A DNA stretch of 8,159 nt, taken from the NCBI GenBank assembly GCA_003561825.1, contig PWVO01000136.1, positions 1 through 8,159 on the forward strand. Reading direction: 5' to 3'. Under the pieces are notes generated by a model. It did not search any database and was not told the origin of the DNA. It saw nothing but the letters and a program-made list of their open reading frames with translations. Shown in pieces: positions 1 to 5,724 of the stretch. Made by a program: the position numbers and the translations under genes. Source of the stretch: Candidatus Woesearchaeota archaeon (GTDB lineage Archaea; Nanobdellota; Nanobdellia; Woesearchaeales; CG1-02-33-12). The first letter of the stretch is position 1. Every line of letters starts with the position of its first letter.

Positions 1-89
1 AGGAGCACTGAAGCCAGCTGAATTGCCCCTCTTAAAATAAAAATAAACTCAAAACTGAACAGGCTGACCAATCTGCCAAAGAACAGCAT
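1..89 (-). CDS. Partial N-terminus of a probable membrane protein (3' end outside window)
   Basis: After the pyruvate kinase stop codon the minus strand stays open in the same frame to the window edge, about 39 codons, and the other minus frames close. The translation is strongly hydrophobic (Leu, Phe, Ile, Val, with isolated Arg), as expected for an N-terminal membrane helix. I chose the ATG at 87-89, which gives 29 visible codons beginning MLFFGRLVSL; a TTG at 105-107 is an alternative start. No Shine-Dalgarno sequence is visible, and the run of seven T just after the pyruvate kinase stop could equally be that gene's terminator. I do not recognise a family. The call rests only on the open frame and its hydrophobic composition, so it could be chance coding. 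Confidence 0.35.
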   Translation of the reverse strand, partial: MLFFGRLVSLFSFEFIFILRGAIQLASVL

Positions 90-112
90 TACTGTTGCGG
101 CAATCAAAATTG

Positions 113-119
113 AAAAAAA
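113..119 (-). terminator. T7 tract after pyruvate kinase stop
   Basis: Seven consecutive T on the minus strand follow the pyruvate kinase TAG directly. Archaeal RNA polymerase can terminate at T-tracts without a hairpin. No stem is visible here. If the downstream membrane ORF is co-transcribed, this tract may only attenuate. Confidence 0.35.
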
Positions 120-1457
120 CTAAACCCCTTTGACATCATAAATCTCTATTGAGTTTGTGGCCTTCTTAGTGGGCTCTTTGTTGTTTCTGAGAATCAAAAC
201 TTTATCGCTGCCTGAAAGCAGCTTTTTCTTTTTCAGGTCAGATATTATCTTCTTGTTGCTTTCTGAGTCTTTGATTTTCATAAGAAATGGGGATACGCCC
301 CATGAAAGCTTAAGCAAAGCAAAGGCCTTTTCATTTGCAGTTATTGCTATAATTGGCTTTCCAGTTCTCTGCCTTGCAAGAATATTTGCAGTGTAGCCAG
401 AGTGTGTTAGGCAGATGGTCTTTGTTATATTGAGCTGGTTTATCAGGGATGATGCTGCGCTTACAAGCTTCTCGCTGTCGTTCTTAAGGCAGTACTGCCT
501 TGGAATAACATGGCTGTCAGCCTCAAATGCAATTGAATTCATAGTTTTTACAACATTTACAGGGTTTTTGCCTGTTGATGTCTCGCCGCTTAGCATAACA
601 GCATCAGCGCCGTCCATAACAGCATTTGCAACATCACTTACCTCTGCCCTTGTTGGCTCTTTTGAGTTAGTCATTGACTCGAGCATCTGAGTTGCAACAA
701 TGCATGGCTTTCCTGCCTCATTGCATGCAAGGATTATCTGTTTCTGCGCAATCGGCACTTTTTCCTTGCCTATCTCAACAGCAAGATCACCTCTTGCAAT
801 CATAATCCCGTCACTTGCCCCAATAATGCCCTTTAGGTTTTTCATTCCCTGGCTGCTCTCAATCTTGCTGATAATAAGCTGGGAATTAGCTTTCTCTTTG
901 AGCCTCAGCACATCATCCTTGCATCTCACAAAAGACAGGGCAAGAAACTCAATCCTGTTTTTTTCTGCAAACTTTATTGCCTCAATGTCTTTAGCAGTAA
1001 AATCCGGGACATCAAGCATCCTGTTAGGCACATTTACCCCCTTGTTCTCCAGAATAACAGCATCCTCATAAAACTCAAGCTCAATAAAGTTTTTTTCTAT
1101 AAGCTTGACAGCAGACTTGATAAGCCCGTTGTCAAAGAAAATTGGGTCATTTTTCCTGAGCTGCCCAATTATATCATAGTTAAAGCATGGGGGCTTGTTC
1201 CTGAAAAACTTTATTCTTTGTTTTTTCCTGACATTAAGCGGCTTTTCAAGCTTAACTCTTATGTCAGGGCCTTTAAGGTCGAGAATAACAGGCATGCTGT
1301 GCTTTTTTGTAAGCTTAAGGAAGTCTGCATACTGCCTGAAATCACCGTGCGCTGTGTTTATCCTTGCGCATGACATTCCGGCCTGCTTCATCCCGAGAAT
1401 TGCCTCTTTTGTCTTTGTTGAAGGTCCCAGTGTGCATATTATCTTGGTCTTAATCAT
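120..1457 (-). CDS. pyk: Pyruvate kinase
   Basis: Cytoplasmic glycolytic enzyme that transfers phosphate from phosphoenolpyruvate to ADP, giving pyruvate and ATP. The 445-aa product has the usual family length. Visible motifs in order: the N-terminal KIICTLGPST strand; ARINTAHGD (31-39) with the substrate Arg32 and Asn34; LDLKGPDIR (59-67); ALSFVR (173-178); ISKIES (196-201) with the catalytic Lys198 and metal ligand Glu200; ARGDLAVE (221-228) with metal ligand Asp224; ATQMLESM (255-262) with Thr256; and the RAEVSDVANAV and MLSGETS stretches that close the barrel. A regular C-terminal domain (about 325-445) follows. All catalytic residues are present, so the enzyme should be active. Residues at the potassium site differ from animal enzymes: Ala36 and Leu61 stand where Ser and Thr are usual, while Asp65 keeps the acidic position. 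A TATA-like box about 31 nt upstream implies a near-leaderless mRNA. The gene appears independently promoted. Confidence 0.96.
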   Translation of the reverse strand: MIKTKIICTLGPSTKTKEAILGMKQAGMSCARINTAHGDFRQYADFLKLTKKHSMPVILDLKGPDIRVKLEKPLNVRKKQRIKFFRNKPPCFNYDIIGQLRKNDPIFFDNGLIKSAVKLIEKNFIELEFYEDAVILENKGVNVPNRMLDVPDFTAKDIEAIKFAEKNRIEFLALSFVRCKDDVLRLKEKANSQLIISKIESSQGMKNLKGIIGASDGIMIARGDLAVEIGKEKVPIAQKQIILACNEAGKPCIVATQMLESMTNSKEPTRAEVSDVANAVMDGADAVMLSGETSTGKNPVNVVKTMNSIAFEADSHVIPRQYCLKNDSEKLVSAASSLINQLNITKTICLTHSGYTANILARQRTGKPIIAITANEKAFALLKLSWGVSPFLMKIKDSESNKKIISDLKKKKLLSGSDKVLILRNNKEPTKKATNSIEIYDVKGV

Positions 1458-1483
1458 CTTATTAAGGCATAAAGAACTAGATT

Positions 1484-1492
1484 GTTTAAAAT
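1484..1492 (-). promoter_or_regulatory. TATA-like box for pyruvate kinase
   Basis: ATTTTAAAC on the minus strand is centred about 31 nt before the ATG. By usual archaeal spacing, transcription would start near 1462, leaving about 5 nt of leader. No Shine-Dalgarno sequence is visible. Confidence 0.5.
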
Positions 1493-1541
1493 AGTTTCTT
1501 TTTTCGCAAAAGATATCTAATAAATATAAAGAATACAGGCT

Positions 1542-1754
1542 CTATGCTAATTCTTTTGTCCAATAATGTGTTACAGCAAGAATCGTAAGCCCGAAAATTA
1601 CTGAGAACCATAAACTCAGATTATAATTATTTGGAAAAAGATAAAGGTCCATAAGGCCGCTTGCCCCTCTCCAGAAAGATACAACAGAAAATCCTATGAG
1701 TAAAGCAAAAATTGCCTGCTCAAAAGCCTTTAGTTTTTTCATTCTGTGAAGCAT
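1542..1754 (-). CDS. Small two-helix membrane protein, function unknown
   Basis: A 70-aa protein with a basic N-terminus (HRMKKLK), a first hydrophobic helix about 14-28, a connecting segment RGASGLMDLYLFPNN (29-43) and a second helix about 47-63. By the positive-inside rule the N-terminus is cytoplasmic. I have a memory of similar small archaeal membrane proteins with a W-R-G-x-x-G-L-x-D-x-Y-L-x-P type loop, but I cannot name a function. Start choice: an upstream in-frame TTG at 1772 lies too close to the TATA box (1778-1785) to be transcribed usefully, whereas the ATG at 1754 falls at the expected transcription start, consistent with a leaderless mRNA. The ATG at 1742 (MKKLKAF) is a second candidate. 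Unlike the larger genes here, it uses AAA before a CTN leucine codon. Confidence 0.75.
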   Translation of the reverse strand: MLHRMKKLKAFEQAIFALLIGFSVVSFWRGASGLMDLYLFPNNYNLSLWFSVIFGLTILAVTHYWTKELA

Positions 1755-1777
1755 GACATAAATCCTATGCAAATAAG

Positions 1778-1785
1778 TTTATATA
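1778..1785 (-). promoter_or_regulatory. TATA box for two-helix membrane protein
   Basis: TATATAAA on the minus strand is centred about 27 nt before the ATG at 1754, the spacing of a leaderless archaeal gene. It overlaps the TAA stop codon of the 67-aa gene, so the two genes have separate promoters despite abutting. Confidence 0.6.
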
Positions 1786-1982
1786 TGTTTCTTTTTATAT
1801 GGCCTAGGATTAAAATCCAGATTATGTACAGATAAAGGGTCCGTACGGAGGTATATTCCAAGTACTTTATCCAGTCCATTCTCAATTTTAGAATAAAATT
1901 TAGCTAAACGAGGAAATTCAATATCATTTCTAAATTTATAATCCGGCCAGCGTGCCCCGTAAAAATTTTTTTCAATTCCCAT
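1779..1982 (-). CDS. 67-aa protein, function unknown
   Basis: A soluble-looking small protein without a membrane segment or signal peptide. It is rich in aromatic residues (Tyr and Phe throughout), has a mixed charged middle (FPRLAKFYSKIENGLDKVLG, 23-42) and a basic tail ending KKKH. No cysteine pairs or catalytic motif are visible, and I do not recognise a family. Support for being real: an ATG start sits 26-27 nt below a good TATA box, matching the leaderless pattern of several neighbours, and no longer ORF overlaps it. It is divergent from the miniprotein and the 167-aa gene, so it may be co-regulated with them. Confidence 0.6.
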   Translation of the reverse strand: MGIEKNFYGARWPDYKFRNDIEFPRLAKFYSKIENGLDKVLGIYLRTDPLSVHNLDFNPRPYKKKHI

Positions 1983-2004
1983 AGAAGAATATATATCCTG
2001 CCTG

Positions 2005-2012
2005 TATATAAA
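2005..2012 (-). promoter_or_regulatory. TATA box for 67-aa gene
   Basis: TTTATATA on the minus strand is centred 26-27 nt from the ATG at 1982, so transcription should start at or next to the start codon. Confidence 0.6.
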
Positions 2013-2028
2013 TCTTTCTATTTTGTAA

Positions 2029-2044
2029 CTTATAAGTAGCTACT
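2029..2044. promoter_or_regulatory. Overlapping palindromes between divergent promoters, candidate operator
   Basis: CTTATAAG (2029-2036) runs into the 10-bp perfect palindrome AGTAGCTACT (2035-2044). The pair lies about 20 bp upstream of the minus-strand TATA box and about 30 bp upstream of the plus-strand one. The position would suit a dimeric regulator acting on both promoters. CTTATAAG could instead be a TATA box in its own right. No regulator gene is identified in the window. Confidence 0.3.
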
Positions 2045-2071
2045 AATCTGTTATAGTAAGCTAGCAAAAGG

Positions 2072-2079
2072 CTTATAAG
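2072..2079 (+). promoter_or_regulatory. TATA box for miniprotein and 167-aa gene
   Basis: CTTATAAG on the plus strand, identical to the copy at 2029-2036, is centred about 26 nt before position 2102. Transcription starting there would give a leader of about 11 nt made almost entirely of the Shine-Dalgarno sequence at 2102-2108. Confidence 0.5.
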
Positions 2080-2101
2080 GCTAAAGATTATGATATTTTA
2101 A

Positions 2102-2108
2102 GAGGTGG
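2102..2108 (+). promoter_or_regulatory. Strong Shine-Dalgarno that decides the miniprotein start
   Basis: GAGGTGG lies four bases before the ATG at 2113 and is complementary to the archaeal 16S 3' end. It is one of only three strong ribosome-binding sites in the window and is the main reason for believing the 43-codon gene. Confidence 0.7.
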
Positions 2109-2112
2109 TAAA

Positions 2113-2244
2113 ATGACATCAGCATTATTCAGCCCGGAAAACTGGGGATCGCCTGTTGGCCTAGGAATATTTCTGGTCTGCCTTGGAATTTTCATCTATC
2201 TGCTAAGCCTAGCAGACAGGAATAAAACTACAGGAAAAAAATAA
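2113..2244 (+). CDS. 43-aa single-pass membrane miniprotein
   Basis: A very short gene with a strong GAGGTGG ribosome-binding site and a TATA box upstream. The product begins MTSALFSPENWGSPVG, has one hydrophobic helix at about 15-34 (glycine- and leucine-rich, one Cys23) and ends with a basic tail, DRNKTTGKK. The positive tail predicts the C-terminus inside and the N-terminus outside. The N-terminal stretch is not a cleavable signal peptide, since the helix is followed only by nine polar residues. It is 18 nt ahead of the 167-aa gene and is almost certainly co-transcribed with it. I do not recognise a family. Possible roles are a membrane partner or small regulatory subunit for a neighbour, but nothing in the sequence settles this. 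Confidence 0.7.
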   Translation: MTSALFSPENWGSPVGLGIFLVCLGIFIYLLSLADRNKTTGKK

Positions 2245-2262
2245 TTCTCCTTTTGGAAAAAA

Positions 2263-2766
2263 ATGAGGAAAAAAATAACAGTAAATGATATTATGCAGAA
2301 AAACTACTCTTATTTTCTTGCAGAGCCAATTGGAAAAGGGTTTCATCCGGATTTCAGGCCTGAGCTTACCCCAAAGCAGATGCTTGAGCTCGGTGTTTTT
2401 GGCGGCAAGTACATGACAGACTGCAAAAGAGAATTCCCAGAATCCTGGTTTGAAAAAGCAAAGCTCTGCCATGAGTTCCACGACCCTAAGCTGAATTATT
2501 TCAGGATAAATGCCTCTCAGCCATTGTCATACTGGATAGAGAAAGGCTGGATCTATAAGGAAGACCCAAGAGGATGGTTCCAGTGGTACTGCCGCTATTA
2601 CATGGGAAGAAGATGCCCTGATGACCTTAGGCAGATAAAGCGCTGGAAAGCATTCAAAAGGCATATTGGCCAGATAAAAAAAAGCTGCAAAAAAATGGAC
2701 TTAAGCTGCAGGAAAAAGCAGAGGCAGGCCTTGCTCCACTGGGCTTATGACAGCAGGAAAATCTGA
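2263..2766 (+). CDS. 167-aa aromatic and basic protein of unknown function
   Basis: No membrane segment or signal peptide. The protein carries seven tryptophans (62, 91, 96, 105, 108, 128, 160), many tyrosines, six cysteines (54, 69, 110, 118, 142, 149) and a very basic C-terminal half. Distinctive stretches are ELTPKQMLELGVFGGKYMTDC (34-54), DPRGWFQWYCRYYMGRR (101-117) and RQIKRWKAFKRHIGQIKKSC (123-142). From memory, close relatives with the same GVFGGKYMTDC and GWFQWYCRYYMGRR blocks occur as unnamed proteins in bacteria and some eukaryotes, so the family looks widespread and strongly constrained, but I know of no assigned function. The cysteines are not in zinc-ribbon spacing. Basic and aromatic composition would allow nucleic-acid binding, which is speculation. 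The start is the first ATG after the miniprotein; its ribosome-binding site is weak (TTGGA), consistent with coupled translation. Confidence 0.88.
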   Translation: MRKKITVNDIMQKNYSYFLAEPIGKGFHPDFRPELTPKQMLELGVFGGKYMTDCKREFPESWFEKAKLCHEFHDPKLNYFRINASQPLSYWIEKGWIYKEDPRGWFQWYCRYYMGRRCPDDLRQIKRWKAFKRHIGQIKKSCKKMDLSCRKKQRQALLHWAYDSRKI

Positions 2767-2793
2767 TGTAACCCCTTTAAAGTTAAGTAAAAA

Positions 2794-2803
2794 TTATTTA
2801 AAT
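2794..2803 (+). promoter_or_regulatory. TATA box for glucan phosphorylase
   Basis: TTATTTAAAT is centred about 26 nt before the ATG at 2825, predicting transcription from the start codon itself. The phosphorylase is therefore likely transcribed separately from the 167-aa gene. Confidence 0.6.
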
Positions 2804-2824
2804 GAATAAGATTAGCATAACCAG

Positions 2825-4552
2825 ATGCATACATGCAGAAACCTTCATCATTCTGAAAAAGAGCATATTGCGTATTTCTCAATGGAAATGGGAATAAGCC
2901 ATACAATACCCACATACTCTGGGGGCCTCGGTGTTCTTGCAGGCGACTTGCTCAAGTCTTATGCAGACATGAAAATTCCGGTTGTAGGCATTACTCTGTT
3001 AAATGAAAAAGGATATTTCTACCAGAAAATAGACTCAGAAGGAAACCAGAAAGAGCTTCCTGTTGAGTGGAACACAAATGAGACACTTTCACTTATGCCA
3101 AATGAGGTTTTTGTAGGAATTGAAGGAAGAAAAGTAAAAGTAAGGGCATGGAAGCTTATGGTAAGAGGCTACACAGGAAACACAATCCCGGTTTTTTTCC
3201 TAGACACAAATCTTGCTGAAAACTCAGATGATGACAAAAAGCTCACATCATTCCTCTACGGAGGAGACAGGAAATACAGGCTTGCACAGGAGATAATCCT
3301 CGGCATAGGAGGCTTAAGGATGCTTGAGTCACTTGGCTACACAAACATCAAGAAATACCACATGAATGAGGGCCATGCTGCTCTGCTTACAATTGAGCTT
3401 CTTAAAAAATCAGAGATCTCAGGCATGAGAGCAGACCATTTTATAGAAACAATAAGGGAAAAATGTGTTTTTACAACACACACTCCTGTTGCTGCAGGCC
3501 ACGACAAGTTTGATGTTGCGCTTTTCAGGAAAATGCTCGGCGATTTCTTAATCCCGGATCAGATAATGGAGAAAATAACCCAGGACAATACAGTAAACAT
3601 GACCCTGCTCGGCCTGACAATGAGCAAATACCTCAATGGTGTTGCAAAAAGGCACGGCGAGATAACAAGAGAGATGTTCCCTGAATTCAGGATAGACTCT
3701 ATCACAAACGGCATACACCCGCAGACATGGGTCTCGCCGTATTTCAAGGAAATCTTTGACGAGTACATACCTGGCTGGGCATTGGACCCATTCACATTAA
3801 GGTATGCGCTCTCAATCCCAACAGAAAAAATATGGGACGCCCACACAAACTCAAAAAAAGAGCTGATAGACAGCATCAACAACAGGACAAACATCGGATT
3901 TCACATCTCAAGGTTTACAGTAGGGTATGCAAGGCGCTTTACTGGCTACAAGAGGCCGGAGCTTATCCTCCACGATATTGAAAAGCTAATCAGCATAGCT
4001 GAAAAAGTAGGAGATGTCCAGATAATATTTGCAGGAAAAGCGCACATGCAGGACTACAATGGAAAAGAGATAATAAAAAAAATATTCCAGACATGCAGTG
4101 AGGTAAACAAAAAGGAAACCAAGCTTAGGATGGTCTTCCTTGAGAACTATGACATGAAGCTTGCAAGAATGCTTGTTGCTGGCTGCGACATCTGGCTCAA
4201 CACTCCCCAGAAGCCATTTGAGGCATCAGGAACCTCTGGCATGAAAGCTGCATTAAACGGAGTGCCCCAGTTTTCGACTTTAGACGGCTGGTGGGTTGAA
4301 GGCCATATTGAAGGCATAACAGGCTGGAGCATAGGCACACATCCCCATGGCTCTGATTCTGAAAGCAGCGGAGACTTTGCAAAAGACGCCAAAAGCATGT
4401 ATGAAAAGCTTGAAAATAATATAATCCCGTTATTCTACTCAAACCCAGAGAAATGGAAAGAGATAATGAGGCACTGCATTGCAATAAACGCAAGCTTCTT
4501 CAACACTTACAGGATGGCCCAGCAGTATATTGCAAATGCTTATCTTTATTAG
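2825..4552 (+). CDS. glgP: Alpha-glucan (glycogen/starch/maltodextrin) phosphorylase, GT35 family
   Basis: PLP-dependent cytoplasmic enzyme that splits alpha-1,4-glucans with phosphate to give glucose-1-phosphate. Length is 575 aa, the short form found in archaea and some bacteria, against about 800 for animal and E. coli enzymes; the N-terminal regulatory parts are absent. Motifs in order: IAYFSMEMG (15-23); YSGGLGVLAGD (31-41); YHMNEGHAAL (178-187); TNGIHPQTW (294-302) with His298 at the substrate-site histidine; GYARRFTGYKRPEL (367-380) with Arg371 and Lys376 matching the phosphate-binding Arg and Lys; and EASGTSGMKAALNG (466-479), where Lys474 should form the PLP Schiff base. The STLDGWWVEG block (484-493) follows. 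All catalytic positions appear intact. The preceding gene ends 58 nt upstream and the TATA spacing predicts a leaderless mRNA. Its preferred glucan length cannot be told from sequence. No glucan synthase or branching enzyme lies in the window. Confidence 0.94.
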   Translation: MHTCRNLHHSEKEHIAYFSMEMGISHTIPTYSGGLGVLAGDLLKSYADMKIPVVGITLLNEKGYFYQKIDSEGNQKELPVEWNTNETLSLMPNEVFVGIEGRKVKVRAWKLMVRGYTGNTIPVFFLDTNLAENSDDDKKLTSFLYGGDRKYRLAQEIILGIGGLRMLESLGYTNIKKYHMNEGHAALLTIELLKKSEISGMRADHFIETIREKCVFTTHTPVAAGHDKFDVALFRKMLGDFLIPDQIMEKITQDNTVNMTLLGLTMSKYLNGVAKRHGEITREMFPEFRIDSITNGIHPQTWVSPYFKEIFDEYIPGWALDPFTLRYALSIPTEKIWDAHTNSKKELIDSINNRTNIGFHISRFTVGYARRFTGYKRPELILHDIEKLISIAEKVGDVQIIFAGKAHMQDYNGKEIIKKIFQTCSEVNKKETKLRMVFLENYDMKLARMLVAGCDIWLNTPQKPFEASGTSGMKAALNGVPQFSTLDGWWVEGHIEGITGWSIGTHPHGSDSESSGDFAKDAKSMYEKLENNIIPLFYSNPEKWKEIMRHCIAINASFFNTYRMAQQYIANAYLY

Positions 4553-4589
4553 AACTAATCTCAGAAACTCTGTTCTAATTTTAATCTTT
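4549..4589 (+). terminator. Hairpin and T-rich terminator in convergent gap
   Basis: TTAGAAC (4549-4555) and GTTCTAA (4572-4578) form a perfect 7-bp stem around a 16-nt loop, followed by TTTTAATCTTT. The stem includes the TAG stop of the phosphorylase and ends just before the stop of the MscS gene transcribed the other way. An inner CAGA/TCTG pairing (4562-4572) is an alternative fold. Because the stem is symmetrical it may end transcription in both directions, although the downstream T-tract favours the plus strand. Confidence 0.45.
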
Positions 4590-5666
4590 CCTCAAGTAAA
4601 CTGTCCTTGAAGGGAATGCAAATGCAATATTCTCTTTCTCAAATGCAGAAACCAGGTTAAGATTAATCTCCTGCTGTATGTCCATGTACTTGTTATAGTC
4701 TGCAATGTCAACATAATACACAACCTCAAAATTAAGGCTTGAGTCAGCAAACTCCTTGAAATGCACCCTGTCAATGTCAGCAAGCTCAATATCATCTATT
4801 ATCTTCCTAATAATTGCAGGGATTTTCTCAAGCTTTTTTCTCGGAGTGCTGTACTCAACACCAACATTAAACACAATCCTCCTTCTCTGCATCTTCTTGT
4901 AGTTGTTGATTCTTGTGGATGTAAGCTCCTTGTTTGACACCACAAGCTCCTGCCCGTGAAGTGTCTTTATCCTCGTGCTCTTGAAGCCTATTCTCTTCAC
5001 AATCCCCATGTCAGAGCCGACAATAATAAAGTCTCCTTCCTCAAAAGGCTTGTCAAAATAAATCGAGAATGAGCTGAAAAGGTCAGCAAGAATGTTCTGG
5101 AGCGCAAAAGCAATTGCAATCCCGCCAATGCCTATGCCAACAAAAAGCGATGTTACATCAAACCCAAGATTAGAAACAACAAGCAAAACAGCAATGATAA
5201 GAACAATCCCCTTCACTATGTTGCCAAGAAGCTTCAAAAAAGAAGTGCCCTCAACTATCTCCTTCTTCTTCCTTTTCTCCACCTCTTTATTTACAAAAAA
5301 ATCAACAACAGCAAAGCATGCTTTTACCCCATAAAAAATAAGGTAAACCAGGATAATGTATATTATAATCCTGGAAACTGTCTGAGGCACTACAAGCATA
5401 AGAGATGCAAGGTAAAGAGCAACAGAAAAATAAAGAGGCCACCCAAAAGTCTCGACTATATCAACAGCAAGAAGGTCATAGTCTGTAGATGTTTTTTCAG
5501 CAAATCTTCTTAATCTTTTAAGTAAAAAAAACTTAAAGCCTTTGAAAATGCCTAATATTACAGCAAATGCAATTAAAGCAATAAGATAGTCATATGCAGT
5601 ATTGGCTGCAAAAGCACTGCTTATTCTTTCAAGAATCCTGAAATTAAAGTTGTCCCAGAAAGCCAT
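4581..5666 (-). CDS. MscS-family small-conductance mechanosensitive channel
   Basis: Membrane channel that opens under tension to release solutes on osmotic downshock. The 361-aa protein has hydrophobic segments at about 27-48, 76-93, 98-121 and 149-168, then the hallmark glycine/alanine-rich pore helix SLFVGIGIGGIAIAFALQ (173-190) continuing into NILADLFSSF. Next come the beta domain (FDKPFEEGDFI, 204-214, with GIVKRIGFKSTRI) and the alpha/beta C-terminal domain to 361. The five-helix layout places the N-terminus outside and the cytoplasmic domain inside. Start choice: an in-frame TTG at 5678 would add four residues, but the ATG at 5666 sits 27 nt from a strong TATA box and so at the predicted transcription start. 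The gene follows the C39 peptidase on the same strand but has its own promoter. A family relative gating on other cues cannot be excluded. Confidence 0.93.
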   Translation of the reverse strand: MAFWDNFNFRILERISSAFAANTAYDYLIALIAFAVILGIFKGFKFFLLKRLRRFAEKTSTDYDLLAVDIVETFGWPLYFSVALYLASLMLVVPQTVSRIIIYIILVYLIFYGVKACFAVVDFFVNKEVEKRKKKEIVEGTSFLKLLGNIVKGIVLIIAVLLVVSNLGFDVTSLFVGIGIGGIAIAFALQNILADLFSSFSIYFDKPFEEGDFIIVGSDMGIVKRIGFKSTRIKTLHGQELVVSNKELTSTRINNYKKMQRRRIVFNVGVEYSTPRKKLEKIPAIIRKIIDDIELADIDRVHFKEFADSSLNFEVVYYVDIADYNKYMDIQQEINLNLVSAFEKENIAFAFPSRTVYLRKD

Positions 5667-5688
5667 AATACCCTGCAATAACTAATCA

Positions 5689-5697
5689 TTTATATAA
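5689..5697 (-). promoter_or_regulatory. TATA box for MscS gene
   Basis: TTATATAAA on the minus strand is centred 27 nt before the ATG at 5666, the leaderless spacing. It is the strongest TATA match in the window and decides the ATG over the upstream TTG. Confidence 0.65.
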
Positions 5698-5724
5698 TTT
5701 TTTGTTAAGCCTTTCTTAAGCAGG

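Noticed and set aside
157..1494. Four plus-strand open frames opposite pyruvate kinase
   Set aside because: They are antisense to a fully conserved enzyme, have hydrophobic low-information translations and lack promoters or ribosome-binding sites.
2209..2481. Minus-strand 90-codon frame over the miniprotein and 167-aa genes
   Set aside because: It overlaps two better supported genes, has no ribosome-binding site and its translation looks like antisense of a Lys/Trp-rich protein.
3559..4493. Three minus-strand frames inside the phosphorylase gene
   Set aside because: The sense strand encodes conserved catalytic motifs throughout this stretch, so these are shadows.
4592..5334. Alternative frames within the MscS gene on both strands
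   Set aside because: They overlap the conserved pore and C-terminal domain coding frame and carry no start signals.
5705..5720. Small inverted repeat TTAAG/CTTAA between C39 and MscS as a terminator
   Set aside because: The stem is only five AT-rich pairs and is followed by A, not T, on the transcribed minus strand.
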